A stretch of DNA of 37,148 nucleotides from Gordonia paraffinivorans NBRC 108238 (GTDB lineage Bacteria; Actinomycetota; Actinomycetes; Mycobacteriales; Mycobacteriaceae), in contig NZ_BAOQ01000032.1 in the NCBI RefSeq assembly GCF_000344155.1, positions 1-37,148 of the forward strand, written 5' to 3'. Positions 1 to 6,940 of the stretch are shown one piece after another; the stretch's first letter is position 1, and the number at the start of each line of letters is the position of its first letter. The translations under genes were made by a program, and so were the position numbers. Under the pieces are notes generated by a model. That model saw only the letters and a program-made list of their open reading frames with translations. It was not told the origin of the DNA and made no database searches.

Positions 1-140
1 TCTTCGAGAGCTTCAGGATCGGCGATCGCACCGGCGAGAGTCAGGTCCTGGCCGTCGGCGACGGTTTCGAGCTCGGGGAGGGGCTCGACCGCCCGGGTCT
101 GGGAGTCGGCCTGGCGCTCGACGTCGGGGGTGTCCATCAT
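1..140 (-). CDS. Partial hypothetical protein, cut by left edge
   Basis: An open minus-strand frame starts with two adjacent ATG codons (140 and 137) and runs off the left edge, giving about 46 acidic, Pro/Glu-rich residues beginning MMDTPDVERQADSQ. A good ribosome-binding site (AGGAAGG) lies just upstream of the ATG at 140, which supports a real start. It follows nrdH by 43 bp in the same direction and may be co-transcribed with it. No family can be recognised from so short a piece. Confidence 0.5.
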   Translation of the reverse strand, partial: MMDTPDVERQADSQTRAVEPLPELETVADGQDLTLAGAIADPEALE

Positions 141-183
141 GACGGTCACCTTCCTGCTCCTCTTCTGTGCTGTGCTGTCGGTT

Positions 184-429
184 TCAGGCTGCGTTCGTGG
201 CGAGCTTCTTTATGCGGTCGGGGCGGAAGCCGGACCAGTGGTCGTCGCCGGCCACCACGACGGGAGCCTGCAGATAACCCAGGGCCATCACGTGGTCGCG
301 GGCCTCGCTGTCGGCGCTGAGGTCGATGATCTCGTAGGAGAGACCGGCCTTGTCCAGGGCCTTGTAGGTGGCGTGGCACTGCACGCAGGCGGGCTTGCTG
401 TAGACGGTGATCGTGGTGTTCTCGCTCAT
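184..429 (-). CDS. nrdH: NrdH-like glutaredoxin (NrdH-redoxin), 81 aa
   Basis: This is a small thioredoxin-fold redox protein. The family uses thioredoxin reductase to keep class Ib ribonucleotide reductase (NrdEF) reduced in the cytoplasm. The N-terminal beta strand (TITVYSKPAC) leads into the CVQC redox motif at C15/C18. The C-terminal half carries the family signatures QAPVVVAG and WSGFRPDRI. The length is normal for NrdH. The ATG at 429 has a GAGGT ribosome-binding site a few bases upstream. No nrdI/E/F lies in view, so this copy is separated from the usual operon. Stand-alone nrdH genes are common on actinobacterial plasmids and phages, which fits the accessory look of this end. The fold and family are seen directly; the reductase partner is inferred. 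Confidence 0.9.
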   Translation of the reverse strand: MSENTTITVYSKPACVQCHATYKALDKAGLSYEIIDLSADSEARDHVMALGYLQAPVVVAGDDHWSGFRPDRIKKLATNAA

Positions 430-518
430 GTCGTGACCTCGTTTCCCTGTGTCGCGAGCGTTTACTCTTAACCCTCAGTATAGGCTGTAATGCGTTGTCG
501 CGCAACTCTTTTCGCTGT

Positions 519-647
519 TCAGGCGTCTTCTTTCGGGCGTGTCTGGTGGTGGTGATCGGACTCAACGCGGTCCTGGCGGTTGGCCTGGCGCTTGGCGGCG
601 CGGATGGACGCGTCGCGCTGGGTGCCGTTGCGGGACTGGCGTGCCAT
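519..647 (-). CDS. Small basic protein, 42 aa, unknown function
   Basis: A 42-aa product starts MARQSRNGTQRDASIR and is rich in Arg, Gln, Asp and His. The ATG at 647 was chosen over more upstream codons because a perfect AGGAGG lies seven bases before it. The protein is hydrophilic with no membrane segment or recognisable domain; the charge pattern could suit nucleic-acid binding, but nothing shows it. The gene lies directly downstream of leader copy A (678-831), the same leader that precedes the DUF4192 gene, so the two are probably controlled alike. nrdH follows 89 bp further on. Confidence 0.6.
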   Translation of the reverse strand: MARQSRNGTQRDASIRAAKRQANRQDRVESDHHHQTRPKEDA

Positions 648-677
648 CGGGGTTCCTCCTGCGGTCGGCTGGTTTGT

Positions 678-831
678 TTGACACCTGCCATCTCTTTGCC
701 GGCGGGAGGCCGGTGCAAGGGTGTTCACAGTCGAAAAAGTCATCCGGGCCGTAGGCCTGAAACCCGTAGGGCGGATTAGTTTTTCGCGGCCCTTGTCGCC
801 GTGCCGACCAGAGGTAAGAGAATGGAAGGGG
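678..831 (-). repeat. Duplicated leader, copy A (154 bp)
   Basis: This block recurs almost unchanged at 2165-2316 in the same orientation; only a few substitutions and small indels separate the copies. It ends 30 bp before the start of the 42-aa gene (647), as copy B ends 47 bp before the DUF4192 start (2117). It therefore looks like a shared promoter/5' leader rather than a coding repeat. The central 55 nt are identical in both copies and highly self-complementary (see 732-786). A second, weaker pairing, ACACC with GGTGT, brackets a TTGC/GCAA stem near the gene-proximal end in both copies. Confidence 0.85.
732..786 (-). ncRNA. Candidate structured RNA leader element, copy A
   Basis: In the direction of the downstream gene, CGAAAAA (786-780) pairs with TTTTTCG (738-732). 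After a 3x3 internal loop, ATCCG (776-772) pairs with CGGAT (746-742). The closed space holds two hairpins with the same loop: CCC-TAC-GGG (771-763) and GGCC-TAC-GGCC (757-747), separated by TTTCA. The result is a compact three-way junction of 55 nt. The pairing was found by eye and I do not recognise the motif as a known riboswitch. The RNA strand is assigned from gene orientation; a DNA-level role is not excluded. Confidence 0.55.
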
Positions 832-849
832 GCAACAAACCCCCGCTAT

Positions 850-897
850 GTGCGGCGGATGCCGCACGATGATTCGAGTCCGGCCCGGCAGGGCCGG
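850..897. other. Two adjacent perfect hairpins
   Basis: GTGCGGC/GCCGCAC with a GGAT loop (850-867) is followed by CCGGCCC/GGGCCGG with a GGCA loop (880-897). They lie just upstream of leader copy A and before the small plus-strand ORF at 984. No T-tract follows either, so they are not clear intrinsic terminators. They may insulate the two divergent units or bind a protein. Confidence 0.4.
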
Positions 898-983
898 TCC
901 TTGTGGGTTCGCCGGGCGCCAGCTCGGCCAACAGGGCTGTTCGGCGTAGCCGATCCGCTGCGCCGGCGGTTACCGTGAGTGGT

Positions 984-1139
984 ATGTCTGCTGTTGAGCG
1001 TGAGTTGTCTGGTCTGTGGGTGCCGTCGCTGTCTGAGGTGCGGGCTGTGGCTGAGGGCCATTCTCGCGCTGAGGCTGCACGGGTGGATCTGTTGTGGCGC
1101 GAGGCGATGCCCCCGGGGGTGGAGGCTCATATCTTCTGA
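984..1139 (+). CDS. Possible small protein, 51 aa
   Basis: The frame from the ATG at 984 gives a 51-aa product beginning MSAVERELSGLWVPSLSEVR, predicted mostly helical and mixed-charge, with a plausible soluble composition. There is no good Shine-Dalgarno sequence, so translation would have to be leaderless or weak. The gene converges on the DUF4192 gene, whose stop is 22 bp away. No family is recognised. It is listed because it occupies an otherwise empty gap with non-repetitive, protein-like sequence, but it may not be real. Confidence 0.35.
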   Translation: MSAVERELSGLWVPSLSEVRAVAEGHSRAEAARVDLLWREAMPPGVEAHIF

Positions 1140-1160
1140 GCCTCCCCCCCTGGGGCCGGT

Positions 1161-2117
1161 CTAGGCGAAGTCCTCCGGGGTGGGGAAGTGGCCTCCGAAC
1201 AGCTCGTCGGCCGCTTCCGCGGCGGGGATGATCTCGCGGATCACCTCGGGATTGACTCCTGCTCGCATGGAGTGGTCGAGCAGCTGGGCGAGGCGGGGCA
1301 GTTCGCTGTCCTCGGCGATGTGGTCGAGGACCACGTTGACCGACGCGCCGTTACCGGCGAAGTAGTAGCAGGCGGCGGCGATGGTGAGCATGTTCGCGCG
1401 GTCGCGTCCGCGCAGCGGGCGGGCGAGTTCGACGAAAACGGCGGCGGCCGCGGCGGCGTCGTAGGCGCCGGTGCGCAGGAAAGCATCACGGTAGACCGGG
1501 TGCCGGTCGATCATCGCGGCGACCTGGGCCGACAGCTCGGGGGTGACCTCGGTGGGCCAATTGACCACGGCCTCGACAACGGCCTTGGCGGCGAGTGCGG
1601 GCTGAATCTCGACGCCTTCGGTGTCGATGGGGTCGGTGAGGGTGGCGATGCTGGTCCGCAGCTCGTCGCGGGTGGCCTCGATGCTCTGTCCGCTCATGAC
1701 GCGGCGGGCCGAGACGAAGCTGTCGCGGTAGTCGCCGCTGATTCCGGTGTCTCCGGTGATGAGGTCCCGGTAGGGGGCGGGCTGGTCGCAGCGGGCGACC
1801 ACGGCGCGGTGGTCGGTCTCGATGCCATAGCCCATGAGGGCGTCGCTCATGATGCGGACGGCGGTGTCTCCGGCGGTGTCGTCTGCGGTGATTGCGATGA
1901 CTGCCGCGCGGGGCAGGCCGTGGGTGTGCATGATCTCGGCGAGGTAGTCGGCGAATCCCTGGTCGGCGCCGGCAATGTCGTGGCGGGCGGTCATGCCGAT
2001 CTGGAGACCGCGCTCATGCTCGGTGATACCGACGACGACAATCGACTCGGCGGGCACGAAGCCGATCAGGCCGGGGATCGCGGCGATGACATCTGCGGTG
2101 GTGAGGATGCGCTGCAT
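1161..2117 (-). CDS. DUF4192 family protein, 318 aa
   Basis: This is an actinobacterial protein of unknown biochemical function. The DUF4192 signature is at the N-terminus: LTTADVIAAIPGLIGFVPAE followed by SIVVVGI. The middle contains Ala-rich helical segments and the C-terminus ends PEVIREIIPAAEAADELFGG. The start at 2117 (MQRILTTADV) was chosen because an AGGAAGG ribosome-binding site precedes it and homologues begin at this motif; the frame stays open 18 codons further upstream, into leader copy B, but those codons are not family-like. Length is close to typical family size. Copy B of the duplicated leader ends 47 bp upstream, so its expression is probably tied to that element. DUF4192 genes occur on actinobacterial chromosomes and plasmids; no role is assigned here. 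Confidence 0.85.
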   Translation of the reverse strand: MQRILTTADVIAAIPGLIGFVPAESIVVVGITEHERGLQIGMTARHDIAGADQGFADYLAEIMHTHGLPRAAVIAITADDTAGDTAVRIMSDALMGYGIETDHRAVVARCDQPAPYRDLITGDTGISGDYRDSFVSARRVMSGQSIEATRDELRTSIATLTDPIDTEGVEIQPALAAKAVVEAVVNWPTEVTPELSAQVAAMIDRHPVYRDAFLRTGAYDAAAAAAVFVELARPLRGRDRANMLTIAAACYYFAGNGASVNVVLDHIAEDSELPRLAQLLDHSMRAGVNPEVIREIIPAAEAADELFGGHFPTPEDFA

Positions 2118-2164
2118 GGCGGGTGCCTTCCTAGGTGGTCGGCCCTGGCGGGCCGGTGCTTTGC

Positions 2165-2316
2165 TTGACACCTGCCATCTCTTTGCCGGCGGGAGGTCGG
2201 TGCAAGGGTGTTTACAGCGAAAAAGTCATCCGGGCCGTAGGCCTGAAACCCGTAGGGCGGATTAGTTTTTCGCGGCCCTTGCGGCGTGCCGACCAGAGGT
2301 AAGAGAATGGAAGGGG
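2165..2316 (-). repeat. Duplicated leader, copy B (152 bp)
   Basis: Direct repeat of 678-831, in the same orientation, upstream of the DUF4192 gene. The copies differ at a few places (for example a C/T change in the GAGG-CGG stretch, GTTC versus GTTT, and a 1-nt indel near each end), while the 55-nt core is identical. Conservation of the core and of the flanks, combined with unrelated downstream genes, points to shared regulation. The pair could also recombine and delete the DUF4192 gene. Confidence 0.85.
2218..2272 (-). ncRNA. Candidate structured RNA leader element, copy B
   Basis: It is identical in length and sequence to 732-786: outer stem CGAAAAA/TTTTTCG, inner stem ATCCG/CGGAT, and two internal hairpins with TAC loops (CCC-TAC-GGG and GGCC-TAC-GGCC in RNA sense). 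It precedes the DUF4192 start by about 100 nt. As both copies are identical, they give no covariation support for the fold. Confidence 0.55.
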
Positions 2317-2556
2317 TCAGCAAAGCAGGCCCTTGAATGCAGCGCGGGCGTAGCCCGCTCCGAGAATGACAGCGCCAGCTGGCAGTCGATGCCGGCGGCT
2401 GCCGGCACCTCACACCGGATCAACTGTCACTGTTCAGCGTGACCCGGCCACACCGGACGCAACCCAGCAGGTGGGGATCTCAATGCGGGTGCGCAAGGAT
2501 GGGCCAGCTGGTGGATGCGGGGCGACTCTTCTGCTTGGTGGCGTGCCTGGCGGTCG
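2317..2556. other. Intergenic region with hairpins, no gene seen
   Basis: This stretch lies between leader copy B and the stop of the thioesterase gene. It contains a perfect GCGGGC-GTA-GCCCGC hairpin (2344-2358), whose three-base loop matches those in the leader, and TGCCGGC-GGCT-GCCGGCA (2390-2407). No convincing ORF, RNA gene or clear -35/-10 pair was found. It may carry the promoter for copy B. Confidence 0.4.
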
Positions 2557-3033
2557 CTAGTCGGCCTGAAAGAATCTGGTGATGAGGTCTGCTGTGGCGC
2601 CCCAGTCTCCGTGACGAAGAAAATGACTCAAGTCGACCTTTACGAAGACCGCTTCTGCGGCGAAATAGGTTGTGTCGCCGACAGTACCGTTGGCTTCGAT
2701 GAAGAGCGCGCGGTCGGTTTCGTCGACGAGGGAGGCGGTGATGTGCACGGGGGTGTGCAGTGGGACCGGGCGTCGATACTCCACGGTGAGGGTTCGGGTG
2801 ACTGCGGGTGTCTCGGCGATCCACAGGGTGAAACCCATGATGTCATCGCATGCCGCTGAGATGGCTCCGCCGTGGGCGAGTCCCGGGGCTCCTGAGTGGC
2901 GCTCGTCGAATTGCAGGTCGGCGTAGACGTGGTCGCCGTGCAGGTGTACCTCGAGGTGCAGGCCATTGGGGTTGTCTTCGCCGCATCCCATGCACCATGG
3001 TGCGTGTGCTGGTAGTGGTTTGTCGCCCCTCAT
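2557..3033 (-). CDS. PaaI-like hotdog thioesterase, 158 aa
   Basis: Predicted acyl-CoA thioesterase of the PaaI/hotdog superfamily, cytosolic, hydrolysing an acyl-CoA to free acid and CoA. The N-terminus has the CxxCG pair (C14, C17) followed by NPNGLHL. The hotdog helix contains APGLAHGGAISA (H54-G-G) with D63/D64, where the family places its catalytic acid. The C-terminal strands (TVEYRRPVPLHTPVHIT) complete the fold. The ATG at 3033 was chosen over an upstream GTG at 3069 because AAAGG sits seven bases before it. The gene is divergent from the TetR gene and shares its operator-bearing intergenic region, so TetR control is likely. A clear paralogue lies at 10537-11025. The substrate is unknown; association with an MMPL transporter suggests a lipid or branched acyl chain. 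Confidence 0.85.
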   Translation of the reverse strand: MRGDKPLPAHAPWCMGCGEDNPNGLHLEVHLHGDHVYADLQFDERHSGAPGLAHGGAISAACDDIMGFTLWIAETPAVTRTLTVEYRRPVPLHTPVHITASLVDETDRALFIEANGTVGDTTYFAAEAVFVKVDLSHFLRHGDWGATADLITRFFQAD

Positions 3034-3087
3034 AAGTGACCTTTCTGAGCCTTCAATCGGTACCGCCACTGGCAGTTTCGCTCTGTT

Positions 3088-3098
3088 ACCGACGGTAT
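3088..3098. promoter_or_regulatory. Candidate TetR operator half-site
   Basis: ACCGACGGTAT lies between the divergent thioesterase and TetR genes. Its exact reverse complement, ATACCGTCGGT, occurs at 3814-3824 just upstream of the MMPL gene. The same 11-mer in both intergenic regions of the module suggests binding by the TetR protein encoded between them. Confidence 0.5.
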
Positions 3099-3147
3099 TG
3101 TTGTGCAGTCAGGGGTTCGTGATTTTGGCTATATAGGGAGTGGCCAG

Positions 3148-3774
3148 GTGGAAACCATCGATTCCGACGATGTTGACCCGAGGCGGGTTCGGTCGCGTCA
3201 GCGTTTGTTGGATGCTGCGGTGACCTTGCTGAACAGTGGCGGGGTCGAAGCCGTTACCGTGGAGGCGGTCACTCGACTGTCTCGTGTTGCTCGCACCACC
3301 TTGTATCGTCACTTCGAGAGCTCCACAGATCTGGTGGCGGCTGCCTTCGAGCGATTGTTGCCTCAGGCCGAGACCCCCGAGACGACGACGTCGATCCGTG
3401 ATGACCTGCTGAAGCTGATGCAGCGGCAGGCTGAGCTTATTGAGCAGGCACCGCTGCAGTTGACGACGCTGGCATGGTTGGCAATGCTTCCCGAGCAGCC
3501 CCGGCAATCCGGGCAATCCGACGGGGATCAGAACGCGCTCGCGCCACTGCGTCGTCGAGTCGTCGAGCAGTATCGAGAACCATTCGATCGAGTTTTGACG
3601 AGTGACGTGGCCACGGCGGAGCTCGGCGACCTCGATTTGACCATGGCAGTCACTCAACTGGCGGGCCCCCTTGTCTTTGCCAAGCTCACGGGCATTCGGT
3701 CGATGACCGTTGGCGATCTCGAACAGCTTGTCGACGATTTCCTCATGGCCCACCGGCGACACCAAACCTCCTGA
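3148..3774 (+). CDS. TetR/AcrR-family transcriptional regulator, 208 aa
   Basis: Ligand-responsive DNA-binding repressor. The N-terminal TetR domain begins RVRSRQRLLDAAVTLL, with the helix-turn-helix at about residues 37-56 (TVEAVTRLSRVARTTLYRHF). The remaining ~140 residues form the variable helical ligand-binding domain. The GTG at 3148 was chosen because AGGGAG lies seven bases upstream; an in-frame GTG at 3103 has no such site and would sit beside the operator. Length is normal for the family. The gene lies between a divergent thioesterase and a downstream MMPL gene. Matching palindromic sequences flank it on both sides, so it probably represses both units, and itself, in response to a lipid-like ligand. 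Confidence 0.9.
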   Translation: METIDSDDVDPRRVRSRQRLLDAAVTLLNSGGVEAVTVEAVTRLSRVARTTLYRHFESSTDLVAAAFERLLPQAETPETTTSIRDDLLKLMQRQAELIEQAPLQLTTLAWLAMLPEQPRQSGQSDGDQNALAPLRRRVVEQYREPFDRVLTSDVATAELGDLDLTMAVTQLAGPLVFAKLTGIRSMTVGDLEQLVDDFLMAHRRHQTS

Positions 3775-3789
3775 CCTCCTTCCCCATCT

Positions 3790-3824
3790 ACGGTACTGCT
3801 AGTACCGTAACGATACCGTCGGTT
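3790..3824. promoter_or_regulatory. Palindromic operator upstream of the MMPL gene
   Basis: A perfect 9-bp inverted repeat, TACGGTACT-GCT-AGTACCGTA (3790-3810), is followed immediately by ATACCGTCGGT (3814-3824), which also occurs in reverse at 3088-3098. Location between the TetR stop and the MMPL start fits repression of the transporter by the TetR protein. Confidence 0.65.
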
Positions 3825-3860
3825 TCGTAGACGGGCTGGGTCGAGGGTGAGGTGCTGCGT

Positions 3861-6800
3861 ATGGTGGTCCAACGTCCAAGTGGTGGGCGCTTGGCGGCGC
3901 GCCGGTTGGCGGAACGCAGCGAGTACAGCACGACATTGGGGCGGTTGGCACGGTTCACCTTGGCGCACAGATTCCTCGTCATCGGGGCGTGGGTGGCTGT
4001 GGGTATCGTCTTGGCGATACTGTTTCCCCAGCTGGAGACGGTGGTGCGGCAGCAGTCTGTTGATCCGATCCCTGCTGGGGTTCCATCGTTTCAAGCACTC
4101 GATCAGATGGGTGGTGCGTTCGGTGAGAAGGGCGCCAAGACCACTGTTTTCGTGACCATGGAGAACCCGAACGGGTTCACCGACGTGGCGCGGGAACGCT
4201 ACGACATGCTCGTTCTGCAGTTGCGCGAAAATTTCGACGATGTGCAGTCAGTGCGGGATTTGCTCTCCGATCCGACGACGGCCGGCCAGGCCTTGAGTGA
4301 GGACGGGCAAGCCTGGTACTTGCCTGTCGGGGTCACCGGAACTTTGGGAGGGCCAACGGCCACGCATGCTGTGGAGACCGTGCGCCAAACCGCGCAGCGC
4401 GTGTTTGACGGTACGGACACCACTGTCCATGTCACCGGGCCGACGGCCACTTTCAGTGACCAGATCGTCAGAGCTGAAAGCGATTTAGTCGTGATCACTG
4501 TGGCGACGGTGGCGCTTATCGCGATCATTCTGTTGATCGTTTACCGATCGCTGTTCACCGCGCTGGTGCCGTTGTTGGTGATCGGTGTCAGCCTCGGCGT
4601 GGGCCGCGGGGTCTTGTCCGCACTCGGCGAACTCGGTATGCCGGTATCGCAGTTCACCGTCGCGTTCATGACCGTCATCCTGCTCGGAGCCGGGGTCGAC
4701 TACTCAGTCTTTTTCATCAGTCGCTATCACGAACGGCTACGCCAGGACGCTACCACTGAGGTTGCGCTCGTGGACGCGACAGCAACTATCGGACGGGTCA
4801 TCCTGGCTTCAGCTGCCACGGTGGCGCTGGCCTTTTTGGCGATGGTGTTTGGTCAGCTGAGCGTGTTCTCCACCTTGGGTCCGGCATGCGCGATCGCCAT
4901 CCTCATCGGATTCCTCGCCACGGTCACCCTGCTACCACCGGTGTTGCTGTGGGCGGCGCGATTCGGCTGGGGCGCACCCAGACGAGATCTGACCCGAAAG
5001 TACTGGAATCGCGTCGCCGTGCTCGTCGTGCGGCGTCCTGTGCCTCTGCTGGCACTAACCCTGGTCGGGCTAATCGTGCTTAGCGTCTTCGCGATGGGCA
5101 TCCAGATCACCTTCGACGATCGTGAGGGGCAGCCCGCGACAACCGACAGCAACGAAGGCTACGCGTTGCTCGACCGTCATTTCCCTCAAGACGTCACTAC
5201 CACTGAGTTCCTCGTTGTAGATGCACCGATCGATCTCCGTACTGCCAGCGGGCTGGCCGATCTTGAGCAAATGGCCTCACGTGTATCCCAGATCCCCGGA
5301 GTGACTCGAGTCATCGGTGTTACCCGTCCCACCGGGGACAAGCTCGAGCAAGCCGAGCTGTCCTGGCAGAACGGTCAGATCGGGGACCGGCTGGCGGGTG
5401 CGGTCGACGATGGCCAGAACCGCCGAGGTGACCTCGAACAGCTCCGTACCGGCGCATTCCAACTCGCCGACGGGCTTACTCAGCTCGACACCCAGGTACG
5501 CACCAACTTGGCCCCCCTGGCCGGCATCCTCGATCAGGCAAGCACAGCAGGGCAGCAAATTCAGCAGTACCAGCCGATACTCCGCCAACTCGCCGCATCT
5601 GCACCAGCGCTCGATCGCGCTTCTCAGAATGCCCCACAGCTGGCCGCGCTCACCCGCCAAACATCTGCAGCCCTGGCAACAGTGACCTCGATCCTGCCCA
5701 TCCTCGATAATGCGCCCTGGTGCACCCAAGTCCCGCAGTGCGCAGCTCTGCGCGCGCAGACCCGCAATCTCGACGCCCTACTGAGCAACGGGACCCTCGA
5801 CCAGATCGCCACGCTGTCAACACAACTCGCGCAGCTGGATACACCGATCTCAACAGTCACCGACCAACTCACTTCCACCGTCAACTCACTGGGCTCCACG
5901 CTGGGAAGCATCAGCAGCCAAGACCTTCCCGGCAAGCTCACCCAACTGCAAACAGGTATCAGTCAACTCGCGGCGGGATCACGCCAACTCGCCGCCGGTG
6001 TATCCGCGCTGATCGACAGCAACCTTCAACAACTCGCCGGGATGGCCGCGCTAGCCACACAACTACAAACCTCCGCCCGCGAGACCGCCGGAACAAACTC
6101 AGCAACCGGCTTCTACCTCCCACCTCAGGCCAACGCAGACCGCCGTTTCGTCGACGTCGCTCGCCAGTTCGTCTCGCCCGACGGCCATACCGTGCGCTAC
6201 GCAATACAAACCAGCTTCGACCCCTACAGCACCGAGGCCATGCAACTGGCCGACACAATCACCGATGTCGCACTCGCCGCCAGACCGAACACAACCCTGC
6301 AGGACTCCAACATCGCGATAGCCGGGTTCCCCGCCATCAACGCCGATCTGCAACGTCTACTCACCGAAGACTTCCGACTCCTAGCGTTGGCCACCCTCAC
6401 CATCGTCGGCCTGATCCTGATACTCCTACTCCGAGCACTCATCGCGCCGCTATACCTTCTGGGCACCGTCATACTCAACTACACCGCGGCACTGGGTATC
6501 GGTGTCCTGATCTTTCAACACATCCTCAAAACCGATATCGCCTGGCCCGTACCACTACTGGCCTTCATAGTCCTCGTCGCGGTCGGCGCCGACTACAACA
6601 TGCTTCTTATCTCTCGCCTACGCGAAGAATCCCAAAACAACATCCGCATCGGCGTCCTGAGAACCGTCACCAACACCGGATCAGTCATCACCTCGGCCGG
6701 CCTCATCTTCGCTGCCAGCATGTTCGGACTCATGGCCGGATCCATCTCGATCATGACCCAGGTCGGACTCATCATCGGCATCGGCCTGCTGCTCGACACC

Positions 6801-6902
6801 TTCATCGTCCGCACCATCGTTGTGCCGACCATCGCCACACTTGTCGGCAGAGCAAGCTGGTGGCCGAGTACCCGAACCGACACGCATCCAGTGTCCCGCT
6901 AG
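3861..6902 (+). CDS. MMPL/RND-family transporter, 1013 aa
   Basis: Inner-membrane, proton-driven exporter of the MmpL branch of the RND superfamily, typically moving lipids or hydrophobic compounds out of the cytoplasm. The layout is classic: TM1 near residue 40, a first porter loop, TM2-6 (about 210-380), a long Gln/Leu-rich helical loop (about 460-780, probably coiled coil), then TM7-12 to the C-terminus. The two proton-relay Asp-Tyr pairs are present: GAGVDYSVF (D280/Y281) and GADYNMLL (D911/Y912). The ATG at 3861 was chosen over the GTG at 3852 because GAGG lies about eight bases upstream. It follows the TetR gene and a palindromic operator. The substrate cannot be told from sequence; the neighbouring thioesterase suggests an acyl lipid or its biosynthetic intermediate. 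There is no adjacent MmpS. Confidence 0.9.
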   Translation: MVVQRPSGGRLAARRLAERSEYSTTLGRLARFTLAHRFLVIGAWVAVGIVLAILFPQLETVVRQQSVDPIPAGVPSFQALDQMGGAFGEKGAKTTVFVTMENPNGFTDVARERYDMLVLQLRENFDDVQSVRDLLSDPTTAGQALSEDGQAWYLPVGVTGTLGGPTATHAVETVRQTAQRVFDGTDTTVHVTGPTATFSDQIVRAESDLVVITVATVALIAIILLIVYRSLFTALVPLLVIGVSLGVGRGVLSALGELGMPVSQFTVAFMTVILLGAGVDYSVFFISRYHERLRQDATTEVALVDATATIGRVILASAATVALAFLAMVFGQLSVFSTLGPACAIAILIGFLATVTLLPPVLLWAARFGWGAPRRDLTRKYWNRVAVLVVRRPVPLLALTLVGLIVLSVFAMGIQITFDDREGQPATTDSNEGYALLDRHFPQDVTTTEFLVVDAPIDLRTASGLADLEQMASRVSQIPGVTRVIGVTRPTGDKLEQAELSWQNGQIGDRLAGAVDDGQNRRGDLEQLRTGAFQLADGLTQLDTQVRTNLAPLAGILDQASTAGQQIQQYQPILRQLAASAPALDRASQNAPQLAALTRQTSAALATVTSILPILDNAPWCTQVPQCAALRAQTRNLDALLSNGTLDQIATLSTQLAQLDTPISTVTDQLTSTVNSLGSTLGSISSQDLPGKLTQLQTGISQLAAGSRQLAAGVSALIDSNLQQLAGMAALATQLQTSARETAGTNSATGFYLPPQANADRRFVDVARQFVSPDGHTVRYAIQTSFDPYSTEAMQLADTITDVALAARPNTTLQDSNIAIAGFPAINADLQRLLTEDFRLLALATLTIVGLILILLLRALIAPLYLLGTVILNYTAALGIGVLIFQHILKTDIAWPVPLLAFIVLVAVGADYNMLLISRLREESQNNIRIGVLRTVTNTGSVITSAGLIFAASMFGLMAGSISIMTQVGLIIGIGLLLDTFIVRTIVVPTIATLVGRASWWPSTRTDTHPVSR

Positions 6903-6940
6903 TACGCACGCACGTGCCGAGATCTGACCGGCCCCGCCAG

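Noticed and set aside
1140..1160. Terminator between the convergent ORFs
   Set aside because: C- and G-rich run but no stem with a usable loop or T-tract.
1188..2168. Plus-strand open frame of 326 aa opposite the DUF4192 gene
   Set aside because: Gly/Val/Asp-rich antisense shadow with no ribosome-binding site; the minus-strand protein has a clear family.
678..2316. Integron attC-like cassette boundaries
   Set aside because: The repeats are structured and flank a gene, but no attC core sites or integrase are present, and each copy looks like a 5' leader.
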